DNA from: Actinomycetes bacterium
GTDB taxonomy: Bacteria; Actinomycetota; Thermoleophilia; Solirubrobacterales; 70-9
Assembly (NCBI GenBank): GCA_016861045.1
Contig: BOKP01000001.1
Coordinates: 623,529 to 687,528, forward strand
Direction of reading: 5' to 3'
Length of the DNA stretch: 64,000 nt
This document shows positions 1 to 11,579 of the stretch, piece by piece. Within the stretch, counting starts at the first letter, position 1. Every line of letters starts with the position of its first letter. The notes beneath the pieces are model-generated. The model worked only from the letters and a program-made list of their open reading frames with translations, made no database searches and had not been told where the DNA came from. The position numbers were made by a program, and so were the translations under genes.

Positions 1-879
1 ATCGGCGGCGTCGACCCGGGCAACACCGAGCTGGTCGAGCTGCCGCTGCTCGGCCACGTCGACCTCGGCGAGCTCGGAACGGTGATCGGGATCGTCGCGA
101 TGGCGAACGTCGTCAATCTGATCGACGGCGTCGACGGGCTCGCCTCCGGCGTCTGCCTGATCAGCGCCGCGACGCTCGCGATCGTCGCGCTCTCGCTCGA
201 GCGCAACCCGGCCGGGATCCTCGCCGCGATCACCGCCGGCGGCGCCCTCGGCTTCCTCCGCCACGGCTTCCCGCCGGCCTCGAGCTTCATGGGCGACACC
301 GGCTCGAACCTGCTCGGCTACCTGCTCGGCGTCGCCGCCGTCCAGGGGGCGCTGAAGACGAACGCGGTCGTCGCCCTCGCCTTCCCGCTGCTCGTGCTCG
401 CGGTGCCGATCCTCGACACCGGCTTCGTCGTCGCCAAGCGGCTCAAGTACCGGCGGCCGATCTACGAGGCCGACCGGTGGCACTTCCACCACCGGATGGC
501 CAACATCGGCTTCTCGCAGCGCCGCACCCTCGCCTACCTGTACGGGTGGACGCTCGTCATGGCCGCCGTCGCCCTCGCCCTCCGCTTCGTCCCCTACAGC
601 GACGACCGCGGCAACTTCGACCCGCTGTGGACGGCGGTGATGGCCCTGATCCTCGTCGCGGCGGCCGTGGCCAGCTTCTACGTGATCTACGTCCTCGAGA
701 TCCTCAAGCTGCGCCGCTTCCGGCTTCGCCAGGTCGCCGCGTCCGGCGCCCCGCCGGTCCCCGACGCGGTCGACCGCGAGGTCGAGCACGAGCTCGAGAC
801 GGGTGAGTTCAGGCGCCCGGACCCGGAGACCGGGGAGTTCGAGCGGGTCGATCCGCAGTCCCCCGCGGGACCCTCTTAG
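1..879 (+). CDS. wecA: WecA/TagO-type undecaprenyl-phosphate GlcNAc-1-phosphate transferase (5' truncated)
   Basis: The frame is open from base 1, so the N-terminus lies outside the window. The family transfers a sugar-1-phosphate from a UDP-sugar to undecaprenyl phosphate on the inner face of the membrane, the first step of teichoic acid, arabinogalactan or other wall-polymer synthesis. Visible family motifs are NLIDGVDGLASG, SFMGDTGSNLLGYLLG and HFHHRM, with several hydrophobic segments between and after them. The last ~50 residues are a charged, probably disordered cytoplasmic tail. In related genomes I would expect this gene beside the ATP synthase operon, and here only IS debris lies between. 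MraY is the alternative, but the HFHHRM signature favours WecA/TagO. Confidence 0.88.
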   Translation: MGGVDPGNTELVELPLLGHVDLGELGTVIGIVAMANVVNLIDGVDGLASGVCLISAATLAIVALSLERNPAGILAAITAGGALGFLRHGFPPASSFMGDTGSNLLGYLLGVAAVQGALKTNAVVALAFPLLVLAVPILDTGFVVAKRLKYRRPIYEADRWHFHHRMANIGFSQRRTLAYLYGWTLVMAAVALALRFVPYSDDRGNFDPLWTAVMALILVAAAVASFYVIYVLEILKLRRFRLRQVAASGAPPVPDAVDREVEHELETGEFRRPDPETGEFERVDPQSPAGPS

Positions 880-880
880 A

Positions 881-893
881 AGCTGTCTCAAAA
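881..893. repeat. Possible IS5-type terminal inverted repeat
   Basis: AGCTGTCTCAAAA begins two bases after the wecA stop codon and resembles the outer ends of IS5-family elements. It would mark the left boundary of the element that carries the transposase at 1381-2086. No inverted partner was found in 2086-2760, which fits loss of the other end. Identification is by eye only. Confidence 0.35.
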
Positions 894-915
894 CCCTCGG
901 TAGCCTCCCCGTCGC

Positions 916-1392
916 GTGGCGCGAACGTGGCTTCAGATCAGGGTCGACCTGCTTGGTGGCCGCGGCGAGGATCTGACCCCGACCCCGGGGCGGATCTTCA
1001 TTTGCGGCCCGGCTCATAGCTTCGGGCAGCTCGCCGATGCGATCAACGGTGCCTTCGGCCGTTGGGACCTCTCCCACCTGCACGATTTCGAGCTCGCCGA
1101 CGGCCGCAAGATCGGCTTTCCCAGCGATGATTTCGCGCCTGACCTGAGCTGGGAGGATCAAGCGGAGCTGAAGCTGACGAAGGAGCTCGAGCCCGGCGAG
1201 GAGTTCGCCTTCACCTTCGACTTCGGTGACGACTGGCGCCACCGATGCCGGGTCCTGCCGGAGAAGATCGACCCACGCGACGAGTGGGGGGCGGGGCCGC
1301 TTCCCCGCCAGCCGGTCGCTGTCTGGGGATGGGGCTCGATCCCCGATCAGTATGGGCGGATCTCGGCGGCCGAGCTTGATCTAGACGAATAG
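916..1392 (+). CDS. Plasmid pRiA4b ORF-3-like protein
   Basis: A 158-residue protein with a GTG start. The FAFTFDFGDDWRHRCRV segment and the C-terminal WGWGSIPDQYG motif are characteristic of the pRiA4b ORF-3 family. The family's biochemical role is unknown, and it is common on plasmids and beside transposases. The gene is convergent with the IS5-type transposase, and the two stop codons overlap by 12 bp. With the IS-like end upstream at 881-893, it may be a passenger gene of the element. Length is near normal for the family, so it is probably intact. Confidence 0.75.
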   Translation: MARTWLQIRVDLLGGRGEDLTPTPGRIFICGPAHSFGQLADAINGAFGRWDLSHLHDFELADGRKIGFPSDDFAPDLSWEDQAELKLTKELEPGEEFAFTFDFGDDWRHRCRVLPEKIDPRDEWGAGPLPRQPVAVWGWGSIPDQYGRISAAELDLDE

Positions 1393-2086
1393 CTCCTCTG
1401 GCCAACCCAGCATCCGCCGGCAGATCACCGCGCAGCCGAGATGCATGAAAGCGAGATGCAGCTCGGGCAGGCGCTCGTAGCGGGTCCGCAGGCGGCGGAA
1501 GTTGTGGAGCCAGGCAAAGCCGCGCTCGACCACCCAGCGTTGCTTGCCGAGGCTTGAGCCGTGCTCGCTTCGGCGGCGGGCGATCACCGGCTCGACCGGC
1601 GCGAGCGCAGCTCGCGCCGGTATTTGTCGAAGTCATAGCCGCGGTCGGCGAGCAGCCTCCCTGGGCGCCGACGAGGACGGCCACGCTTGCCTGCGATCGG
1701 CTCGAGGCCGTCGACCAAGGGCAGTAGCTGGGTGACGTCGTTGCGGTTGCCGCCGGTCAGCGAGACCGCCAGCGGAACGCCGCGGGAGTCGCTCAGCAGA
1801 TGGTGCTTGGAGCCCGTGCGTGCGCGGTCGACTGGCGAGGGGCCGGTGCAACCCCCCTCGCAGAGCGCGTATGTGGCTGCCATCGATCGCGGCCGTTGCC
1901 CAGTCGATCCTGCCGGCTTGGTTGAGCCGGCGCAGCAGCTCTCGGTGAAGTCGGTTGAAGACCCCGGTCCGCTGCCAGTGCTGCAGGCGTCGGTGTGCGG
2001 TCGCCGCCGAGCAGCCGAGTTCCTGTGGCAGGTGTCGCCGGGCGATGCCGGTGACCAAGACGAAGACGATCGCGCCGAAGACTGCT
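1381..2086 (-). pseudogene. IS5-family DDE transposase, frame-broken and 5' truncated
   Basis: Transposase homology runs leftward through three reading-frame segments: about 2086-1855, 1850-1590 and 1587-1381. The first contains FGAIVFVLVTGIARRHLPQE and AAIDGSHIRA (first catalytic Asp). The second has GSKHHLLSDSRGVPLAV, TGGNRNDVTQL and LLADRGYDFDKYRREL (second Asp). The third has QRWVVERGFAWLHNFRRL (catalytic Glu) and ends LGCAVICRRM. The first frame change lies at a run of six Cs (1852-1857, G6 in the transcript). The second restores the original frame. About 40 N-terminal residues seem missing at the right-hand junction. Programmed frameshifting occurs in some IS5 members, but two shifts plus truncation favour decay. 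Confidence 0.8.
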
Positions 2087-2088
2087 GA

Positions 2089-2259
2089 AGACGAGCTCGT
2101 TTATTCCGCACCGAGCTGGAGCGGATCAAGCTGGTCCGGCTCGAGGGACCGGCGGGGGCGGTTGAGCAGACGACGCCGCTTTCGGCTTCGCAGAGCCAGA
2201 TCCTCGCCGATCTGGAGATCGAGCCGCCGGCTGCGGTCACCGCCTTGGACCCGGCTTGA
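2089..2259 (+). pseudogene. Probable C-terminal fragment of an IS4/IS1634-type transposase
   Basis: A 56-codon open stretch on the + strand, with no start codon, ends at a TGA at 2257-2259. It has a convincing protein-like composition (FRTELERIKLVRLEGPAGAV, then a segment containing SQSQILADLEIEPP). This layout, a Leu-rich helix, a short strand, then an ILxxLxIxPP motif before the stop, resembles the C-terminus of IS4/IS1634-type transposases. It abuts the broken 5' end of the IS5-type transposase, so the two elements were probably joined by insertion or deletion near 2085-2100. Assignment rests on remembered family resemblance. Confidence 0.4.
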
Positions 2260-2715
2260 GCGTGGACACACGCCGGGGGTCTGGTTGAAGGGGCGCAATC
2301 CTGCTCTGGGAGCGGGATCGCGGGATGCTCGCGTGACTACCTACTGCGGAACTCGGGTCATAGCGGCAAGCAGTTTGATGCCACCATCGCCACCGTACCG
2401 ACTCGTGTAGGTCGATCCGCGGGCCTGAGTGGAGGCGCCGTCGCGGACCGGTCGCAGCGACACCTATCGGGTATATTCGCGAGCCCCGCACCAGAGTCGC
2501 CGGCCTGGGCGAGAAGTTTCAGCCGCCGGCCGCGTCCAGGACTCGGAACACAGCAAGTTGGAAAGCCGCTACTTCGACAACCCCGGAGACCCCGACTCAT
2601 CCCGGCACCGCCGTGGCGACCGGGAATCGGCCAACGGTCCCCGGGACGCATCCTCCCGGCGCCGCGACGAGCGCTGCCCCGCCCAGGTCTACGCCGCGCC
2701 CGGCGCGACGGGGGG
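2260..2715. other. Gene-free stretch between IS debris and the atp operon
   Basis: I see no convincing gene in these ~456 bases. Several overlapping short ORFs exist on both strands, but none has a recognisable motif. The only clearly AT-rich spot is TATATT at 2472-2477, a possible -10 element for the downstream atp operon, though no matching -35 is evident. The stretch is probably a mixture of IS remnants and the atp promoter region. Confidence 0.4.
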
Positions 2716-2772
2716 GTGGAGCCGGGCGCGCCTTCGGCCGCTGACGTGCCGGTAGCCGCACGGCCGCTCGAG

Positions 2773-3153
2773 ATGGAGGCGCTTCGCAACATCGACCTGC
2801 TCGTGCTGCTCGTGGCGCTGCCGACGTTCATCCTCCTCGACGCCCCGCTGATCGCGTGGGCCGTTGCCGGTGCCGCCTGGGTGGTCGGCCGGATCGGGAT
2901 GGAGCTGGCCGCTCGCAAGCGCCGCCGCGCGCTCGCCGCCGCGAATCGGAACGCCGCGCTCGGGGTGACGGCGGCGGCGGTCATGGGCCGGGTCTGGCTG
3001 CTCGCGCTGGCGATCCTGCTCGTCGGCCTGCTCGACGAGCGCGACGCCGGCCTCGCCGCCGCGGTGCTCGCTCTCGTCCTCGTCACCGCCCACCTCGGCG
3101 CCTCCTTCGTAGCTCACCTGCTCGACCCCGGGGCCGACGGGAGCCTTCGTTGA
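2773..3153 (+). CDS. atpI: AtpI-like membrane protein heading the ATP synthase operon
   Basis: A small integral membrane protein of 126 residues from ATG 2773 (a GTG at 2716 would add 19). It has about four hydrophobic segments (LLVLLVALPTFILLDAPLIA, then WAVAGAAWVVGRI, then VMGRVWLLALAILLVGLL, then a final one). Proteins in this position are AtpI-type accessory factors, thought to help assemble the c-ring or supply Mg2+. Sequence conservation of AtpI is low, so the call rests on topology and on lying 5 bp upstream of atpB. Confidence 0.65.
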   Translation: MEALRNIDLLVLLVALPTFILLDAPLIAWAVAGAAWVVGRIGMELAARKRRRALAAANRNAALGVTAAAVMGRVWLLALAILLVGLLDERDAGLAAAVLALVLVTAHLGASFVAHLLDPGADGSLR

Positions 3154-3158
3154 GGGGC

Positions 3159-4067
3159 ATGAGCATGGGCAAGAAGCTCGGGCTCGTCTTCGGCGGCTAC
3201 GCGCTGATCCTGATCGCGGTCGGCCTGATCTTCGGCAGCAGCGGCAAGAACGAGGAGTTCCAGCCCCAGAACGAGTTCAAGCTCGACAGCTGGATCGGGA
3301 TCCACATCGGCGGGATCGACCTCAGCGTCAACAAGGCCGTCCTCTACATCGTGCTCGCGTCGGTGATTACCTGCGTCGCGATGATCTGGATCGCGCGGCG
3401 GATGCAGGACCGCCCGAACAAGACCCAGATCGCGGTCGAGGGCGTCTTCGACCTCGTCCGCGGTCAGATCACCAACGACAACCTCGACGCGAAGATGGCG
3501 GCGAAGTACTTCCCGTTCCTGGCGACGCTGTTCTTCTTCATCCTCTTCTCCAACTTCATCGGCCTGATCCCGCTGCCGACCAACACCGAGCACCCGGTCG
3601 ACATCTTCGGCGTCGAGGTGCCGAGCTTCGCGCTCTACGCGGCGACGGCGAACATCTCGATCCCGCTCGTCCTCACCCTCGTCGTCTGGATCGGCTACAA
3701 CGCCGAGGGCGTCCGCGCGCACGGGTTCATCGGCTACATGCGGACGCTGCTTCCCGCCGGCATCGAGGACATGCCCGGCGCCTTCAAGGGCTTCGTCTTC
3801 TGCATCGAGGTGATCTCGAACGTCGTCCGGCTCGTCTCGCTCTCGGTGCGGCTGTTCGCCAACATCCTCGCCGGCCACCTGCTGCTCCTGTTCATGGGCG
3901 GCGGGCTCGCGGTCCTGCTTGGGATCTCGGCCCTCGGCGTCCTCACGTTCCCGATGGCGTTCGCGTTCTACGTGTTCGAGATCGTCATCGTCGCCGGGCT
4001 GCAGGCGTTCATCTTCGCGATTCTCACCGCAATCTATCTCGGGGGCGCGACCTCCGAGTCTCACTAG
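3159..4067 (+). CDS. atpB: ATP synthase F0 subunit a
   Basis: A 302-residue polytopic membrane protein that forms the proton half-channels against the c-ring. The key region SLSVRLFANILAGH carries the invariant Arg that interacts with the c-ring carboxylate. PFLATLFFFILFSNFIGLIP is the conserved early helix. The open frame extends upstream to 2856, but ATG 3159, 5 bp after the atpI stop, gives a normal length and an N-terminal transmembrane start (KLGLVFGGYALILIAVGLIF). Second gene of the operon. Confidence 0.96.
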   Translation: MSMGKKLGLVFGGYALILIAVGLIFGSSGKNEEFQPQNEFKLDSWIGIHIGGIDLSVNKAVLYIVLASVITCVAMIWIARRMQDRPNKTQIAVEGVFDLVRGQITNDNLDAKMAAKYFPFLATLFFFILFSNFIGLIPLPTNTEHPVDIFGVEVPSFALYAATANISIPLVLTLVVWIGYNAEGVRAHGFIGYMRTLLPAGIEDMPGAFKGFVFCIEVISNVVRLVSLSVRLFANILAGHLLLLFMGGGLAVLLGISALGVLTFPMAFAFYVFEIVIVAGLQAFIFAILTAIYLGGATSESH

Positions 4068-4085
4068 GAAAAGGAGTCAGTTGAA

Positions 4086-4361
4086 ATGGATCTAGTGCTT
4101 CTGGCACAGGCCGCCGACGCGGTCACCGACACCGGCGTCACCGACGCCGGCAAGGCGATCGCCCTCGGCGTCGGCGCCGGCCTCGGCTCGATCGGAGCCG
4201 GCATCGGCATCGGCGTGATCTTCGGTTCGGAGATCCAGGCGGTCGCCCGCCAGCCGGAGATGAAGGACGAGCTGCAGAGCATCCGCTGGCTCGGCTTCGC
4301 GCTGACCGAGGCCGTCGCGTTCTACACGTTCATCTTCGGCCTGATCGCGTTCTTCCTCTAG
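4086..4361 (+). CDS. atpE: ATP synthase F0 subunit c
   Basis: A 91-residue proteolipid that forms the rotating ring. It has two membrane helices around a polar loop. Helix 1 has the Gly-rich packing motif (GSIGAGIGIGVIFGSE). The loop is ARQPE, and helix 2 carries the ion-binding Glu in LTEAVAFYTF. No Na+-type ligand set is obvious, so proton coupling is likely. A strong ribosome-binding site (AAGGAG at 4071-4076) lies before ATG 4086, one of the few clear ones in this window, as expected for the high copy number of this subunit. The N-terminal ~20 residues form an extra, weakly hydrophobic leader. Confidence 0.96.
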   Translation: MDLVLLAQAADAVTDTGVTDAGKAIALGVGAGLGSIGAGIGIGVIFGSEIQAVARQPEMKDELQSIRWLGFALTEAVAFYTFIFGLIAFFL

Positions 4362-4364
4362 GCC

Positions 4365-4964
4365 GTGGGGATCGTCGGCGACATGACGGGACTGGTGCTG
4401 ACCGCCGCCACCGACGGTGGCGAGGAGGGCGGCAGCTTCCTGGTCACGCCCGGGATCGGGCTGATGATCTGGACGCTGGTCGCGTTCGTGATCACGATGT
4501 GGGTGCTGTCGAAGTTCGCGTTCCCGCGGATCTCGCAGGCGCTCGAGGAGCGGGCCGAGCGGGTCAACAGGAACATCGACGAGTCCGAGCGGCTGCGGGC
4601 CGAGGCCGACGAGCTCCTGACCGAGTACCGCGAGCGGCTCAAGGAGGCACGCGAGCAGGCGGAGGACATCGTCGCCCGCGCCCGCAAGGCGAGCGAGGCC
4701 GCGAAGGCCGAGGCGGCGGCGGACGGCAAGGCGAAGCACGACGAGCTAGTCGCCGCCGCCCGCAAGGACATCGAGGCCGAGACGCGGCGCTCGCTCGAGC
4801 AGATCCGCAAGCAGGTCGCCGACCTGACCGTGCTCGCGACCGAGAAGGTCGCGCGCAAGTCGCTCAGCCCCGAGGACCAGAAGCGGCTCGTCGAGGAGGC
4901 GCTCGGCGAGGTCGACTTCTCCGCCCTGGCCGGCGACGAAGCGAGCGGGGCGGCGAGGAACTGA
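4365..4964 (+). CDS. atpF: ATP synthase F0 subunit b
   Basis: Peripheral stalk subunit. One N-terminal membrane helix (LMIWTLVAFVITMWVLSKFA) is followed by a long charged, Ala/Glu/Arg-rich amphipathic helix that dimerises and reaches the top of F1. The GTG at 4365 gives 199 residues; ATG 4383, six codons in, is an equally good start. It begins 3 bp after atpE. The downstream spacer to atpH is unusually long (118 bp) and contains a hairpin and repeats. Confidence 0.94.
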   Translation: MGIVGDMTGLVLTAATDGGEEGGSFLVTPGIGLMIWTLVAFVITMWVLSKFAFPRISQALEERAERVNRNIDESERLRAEADELLTEYRERLKEAREQAEDIVARARKASEAAKAEAAADGKAKHDELVAAARKDIEAETRRSLEQIRKQVADLTVLATEKVARKSLSPEDQKRLVEEALGEVDFSALAGDEASGAARN

Positions 4965-4977
4965 TGATGAGCGGGCC

Positions 4978-5082
4978 GCAAGCGGCGGGCAGCGAGCGGC
5001 GCTCCGGCTTCGCCGGAGCCGTCGTTGCCGCTGCCGCCTGTTGCCTTCCGCCTGCTGCGGCGAGCGAAGCGAGCGTGCTCTG
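4978..5082. repeat. Repeat-bearing spacer between atpF and atpH
   Basis: The spacer holds a perfect hairpin, GCTCCGGCTTCGCCGGAGC (5001-5019; 8-bp stem, 3-nt loop). Just upstream is a purine-rich segment at 4978-5001 that matches the spacer repeat at 8329-8352 in 18 of 24 positions, with every difference a G/A transition. Downstream is a pyrimidine-rich GCTGCC-type stretch that could pair with the purine arm. In most genomes atpF and atpH nearly abut, so this is an insertion into the operon. Confidence 0.6.
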
Positions 5083-5616
5083 ATGGAAGAGATCGCCCGC
5101 GTCTACAGCGAGGCCCTGTTCGACGTCGCCCGCGAGCGCGATGCGCTCGACGAGATCCGCGACCAGCTCGGCGCGGTCGCCGATGCGGTCGCGAGCGACC
5201 ACGACCTCCAGGTCTTCTTCTTCAGCCCCTACTTCTCCTCGGCCGAGAAGCGCGACGGGCTGCGGAGGACGATCAGCGGCGCCGACCCCGAGCTCGTCAA
5301 CTTCCTCGACCTGCTCGTCGAGAAGCAGCGGATGCCGGCGCTGTTTCAGATCCGCAAGCGGTTCGACGAGCTCTGGGACGAGGCGCACGAGCGGCTCGAG
5401 GTGACGCTGACGAGCGCGGTCGAGCTCGACCCGGCGGTCGTCGCGTCGGTCGGCGCCGAGATCGAGCGCAAGACGGGGAAGACGATCGAGCTGACCAGCG
5501 AGGTCGACGAGTCGATCATCGGCGGCCTCGTGCTGCGGGTCGGCAACCGGGTGCTCGACGCGAGCATCCACAACCGGCTGGAGCGGCTGCGGCGCGAGGT
5601 GGCGAGGGCCGCCTGA
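5083..5616 (+). CDS. atpH: ATP synthase F1 subunit delta
   Basis: A 177-residue peripheral stalk subunit joining subunit b to the alpha/beta crown. The N-terminus (IARVYSEALFDVA) is the typical delta start (A-x-x-YA-x-ALF). The C-terminal SIIGGLVLRVGNRVLDASI is the OSCP/delta signature. ATG 5083 fits the family N-terminus; the open frame extends to a TTG at 5041 inside the repeat spacer, which I reject. No clear Shine-Dalgarno precedes the ATG. Confidence 0.95.
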   Translation: MEEIARVYSEALFDVARERDALDEIRDQLGAVADAVASDHDLQVFFFSPYFSSAEKRDGLRRTISGADPELVNFLDLLVEKQRMPALFQIRKRFDELWDEAHERLEVTLTSAVELDPAVVASVGAEIERKTGKTIELTSEVDESIIGGLVLRVGNRVLDASIHNRLERLRREVARAA

Positions 5617-5676
5617 GGGCGACCGCCCCGCGCGACTTCAACGACGAACTTCGAACGACAAGGAGCGTTAGAGCAG

Positions 5677-7338
<1,662 letters not shown>

Positions 7339-7371
7339 GCGCACGGAAGCCGCGACCGGCACGGACAGCTC

Positions 7372-8298
7372 ATGGCCACCCAGAAGGAAGTCAAGAACCG
7401 GATCAACTCCGTCAAGAACATCCGCAAGATCACGCGGGCGATGGAGATGGTGGCCGCGGCGCGGCTGCGCCGGGCCGAGCAGCGGATCGACCGGATGCGT
7501 CCCTACGCGCAGTCGATCCGCCGGATGACCAGGCGCGTGGCCGACGCCGCGGGGCCCGGCGGCAACCGGGTGGCGCTGTTGCAGCAGCGCGAGGACGTCA
7601 AGCGGGTCGGGATCGTCCTGGTGACCGGTGACCGCGGCCTCGCCGGCTCCTTCAACACCCAGATCATCCGCGCCGGAACGCAGCTTCAGCGCGAGCTCGA
7701 GGAGGAGCGCAAGGGGATCTCCTACTTCGTCGTCGGTCGCCGCGGCAACTCGGCCCTGAGCTTCCGCGGCGAGCACATCGAAGGGTCATTCACCGGCTTC
7801 ACCGACCAGCCCGCGTTCGCGAACGCCCGTGAGATCGGCGACCGGCTCACCTCCGCCTACGTCGACGAGGAGGTCGACCGGGTCGAGTTGATCTACAACC
7901 GCTACGTCTCGCCGCTGACCCAGTACGTGCGTCGCCACACGCTGCTGCCACTGCAGGAGGCCGAGGTCTTCGGCGAGGGCGTTCCAGAGCCCGAGGAGCC
8001 CGACTACCCGGAGCTCGAGGAGGCGCACCGGCGGGCCGAGTGGCTCTACGAGCCCGAGCCCGAGGACGCGCTGCGCGAGCTGTTCCGGGTCTACGTGAAC
8101 CTGTCGGTCTACCGGGCCCTGCTCGAGTCGGCCGCCTCCGAGCTCGGCGCGCGGATGACGGCGATGCGGAGCGCGGCCGAGAACGCCGGCGAGATGATCG
8201 ACCGGCTGACGCTGGAGATGAACCGGGTCCGCCAGGCCGAGATCACCCAGGAGATCCTCGAGGTGGTCGGCGGCGCCGAGGCGCTGGGGAGCGGCTGA
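7372..8298 (+). CDS. atpG: ATP synthase F1 subunit gamma
   Basis: A 308-residue central rotor shaft. The N-terminal coiled-coil helix begins KNRINSVKNIRKITRAMEMV, and the C-terminal helix (GARMTAMRSAAENAGEMIDR, then the conserved end NRVRQAEITQEILEVVGG) is intact. The central domain has VLVTGDRGLAGSFN. An acidic insertion (EPEEPDYPELEEAHRRA) near residues 205-220 lies in a variable part of the family. It is followed by the heptad-repeat spacer before atpD. Confidence 0.96.
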   Translation: MATQKEVKNRINSVKNIRKITRAMEMVAAARLRRAEQRIDRMRPYAQSIRRMTRRVADAAGPGGNRVALLQQREDVKRVGIVLVTGDRGLAGSFNTQIIRAGTQLQRELEEERKGISYFVVGRRGNSALSFRGEHIEGSFTGFTDQPAFANAREIGDRLTSAYVDEEVDRVELIYNRYVSPLTQYVRRHTLLPLQEAEVFGEGVPEPEEPDYPELEEAHRRAEWLYEPEPEDALRELFRVYVNLSVYRALLESAASELGARMTAMRSAAENAGEMIDRLTLEMNRVRQAEITQEILEVVGGAEALGSG

Positions 8299-8324
8299 GG
8301 CAGGCGGAAGCGATTTGCAGATGA

Positions 8325-9929
<1,605 letters not shown>

Positions 9930-9931
9930 CG

Positions 9932-10366
9932 ATGGCCGAGGAACCGAGGACATTCCGGGCCGAGGTCCTGACTCCGCAGGGGCCGGTTCACGACGGCGAG
10001 ATGTTCCAGGTCTCGGTCCGCACGGTGGTCGGCGAGGTCGGGATCCGTGCCCGCCACGCGCCGATGCTGGCCCGCCTCGTCCCGCACGAGATGCGCCTCT
10101 ATGAGACCGAGTCCGACTTCGACGGCTCCGGCGCGCGGCGGTACGCCGCCGCCGAGGGCTGGCTCGAGGTCTTCGCCAACAAGGTGACGGTCCTCGTCAG
10201 CGAGGCGATCGACCCCGAGGCGCTGGACGTCGCCGACCTCAAGGCCCGGCTCGAGGATGCCGAGGCAAGGCTCGAGGCGGCCGATGAGGATTCGGCCGCC
10301 CGCGAGGTCGCCGAGCAGGACAAGGTCAGGGCCGAAGCGTTCCTGGAGATCGCAGGCGCGGGCTGA
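9932..10366 (+). CDS. atpC: ATP synthase F1 subunit epsilon
   Basis: A 144-residue rotor subunit. The N-terminal beta-sandwich (FRAEVLTPQGPVHDGEMFQV, then VGEVGIRARHAPMLA) is typical, and the C-terminal helix-turn-helix is rich in Ala, Glu and Asp. This is the regulatory domain that can inhibit ATP hydrolysis. It begins 2 bp after atpD and ends the operon. The next gene has its own TANNNT promoter element. Confidence 0.93.
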   Translation: MAEEPRTFRAEVLTPQGPVHDGEMFQVSVRTVVGEVGIRARHAPMLARLVPHEMRLYETESDFDGSGARRYAAAEGWLEVFANKVTVLVSEAIDPEALDVADLKARLEDAEARLEAADEDSAAREVAEQDKVRAEAFLEIAGAG

Positions 10367-10481
10367 CCGGCGCCACGGTGGCGCTGATCGCCATCGCGAG
10401 GCGGAGGCCGTCGCGGGGCCATCGACGTACCAGGCTCCGCTTCGGGAACCGGCGGAGCCGCTCCCGTTCTACGCTTTCACG

Positions 10482-11579
10482 ATGCAGGAGAGGCTCCTCG
10501 CCGAGAAGCTGATCGGCTACGACACCTCGACCGCGGAGGGCGTCCGGCTCTGCGCCGGGTTCATCAAGGGCTGGTTCGAGGCCCGCGACATCCCGACCCG
10601 GCAGCTCACCGTCCGCGACCTGCCGATCGTCGTCGCCGAGGTCGGCCCGCCGGGACCGCAGCCGATCATCTTCCACGGCCACATCGACGTCGTCCCGGCC
10701 CGCCCCGGGCAGTTCGACCCGATCCTCGACGGCGACCGCCTCTACGGTCGCGGCGCCTACGACATGAAGGGGGCGGCGGCGGCGATGATGCTCGCGCTCG
10801 CCGACCTCCGCGAGCAGGACGACGTCCGGGTCGTCCTGGCGCTCGTCCCCGACGAGGAGACCACCGAGGAGCACGATCGCGGGACCGGCGTCCTGGTCGA
10901 GGCCGGCTACACGGGCCGGTTCGCGATCACCGGCGAGCCGACCGACATGCTGATCGGCGTCGCCGCGAAGGGCGTCCTGGCGCTGCGCATCGAGGTCGCC
11001 GGCCGCGCCGCCCACAGCTCCACACCGTGGAAGGGGGACAACGCGATCGTCAAGGCGATCGCCGTGTTCCGCGCGATCGAGGCGCTACCGTTCTCGCAGC
11101 AGTCCTCCGACCTGTTCGACCGCCCCTCGATCAACCTCGGCCGGATCGCGGGCGGCGATGCCCTCAACAAAGTGCCCGATACCTGCGTGATCGATGTCGA
11201 CATCCGCCACCTGCCCGAGCAGGAGCCGGAGGAGATCCTCGAGCAGATCGGCACGATCCCCGACACCGACGTCGTCTCGACGTTCCGCTGGCCGCCCGTC
11301 GACGTCGACCCCGCCTCGCCGTTCGTGCGGGCGCTCGGCGACGCCGCCCGCCCCAACCACGCCGACGAGGTGACGAGCATCGGCCGTGACGGCGCCTCCG
11401 ACGCCGTCGCCTTCATCCGCGCCGGCACCCCCGCGGTCGAGTTCGGCCCGGTCGGCGGTGGCCATCACGGCCCCGAAGAGTGGGTCTCGGTGGCCTCGCT
11501 CGCCGCCTACCGGCGCACCCTCTGCGACTTCGCCCGCCGAGCTCCGGCGCGGCGCGAGGCCGGGGAGGTGATCCTGTGA
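10482..11579 (+). CDS. M20-family metallopeptidase/deacylase (ArgE/DapE-like)
   Basis: A 365-residue zinc hydrolase of the acetylornithine deacetylase/succinyl-diaminopimelate desuccinylase type. Ligand motifs are FHGHIDVVP (His, Asp), GRGAYDMKG (bridging Asp) and VPDEETTEE (catalytic Glu and Glu ligand), with a C-terminal His in FGPVGGGHHGPEEWV. The dimerisation (lid) domain starts near AHSSTPWKGDNAI. Substrate cannot be told from sequence. ATG 10482 is preceded by TACGCT at 10470-10475 with a 6-nt gap and no Shine-Dalgarno, so the mRNA is probably leaderless. It ends in a GTGA overlap with the LCP gene. Confidence 0.88.
   Translation: MQERLLAEKLIGYDTSTAEGVRLCAGFIKGWFEARDIPTRQLTVRDLPIVVAEVGPPGPQPIIFHGHIDVVPARPGQFDPILDGDRLYGRGAYDMKGAAAAMMLALADLREQDDVRVVLALVPDEETTEEHDRGTGVLVEAGYTGRFAITGEPTDMLIGVAAKGVLALRIEVAGRAAHSSTPWKGDNAIVKAIAVFRAIEALPFSQQSSDLFDRPSINLGRIAGGDALNKVPDTCVIDVDIRHLPEQEPEEILEQIGTIPDTDVVSTFRWPPVDVDPASPFVRALGDAARPNHADEVTSIGRDGASDAVAFIRAGTPAVEFGPVGGGHHGPEEWVSVASLAAYRRTLCDFARRAPARREAGEVIL

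Noticed and set aside
2856-3158. Long 5' extension of the atpB frame
   Set aside because: It runs out of frame through atpI and gives an Arg-rich product. The family start and length point to ATG 3159.
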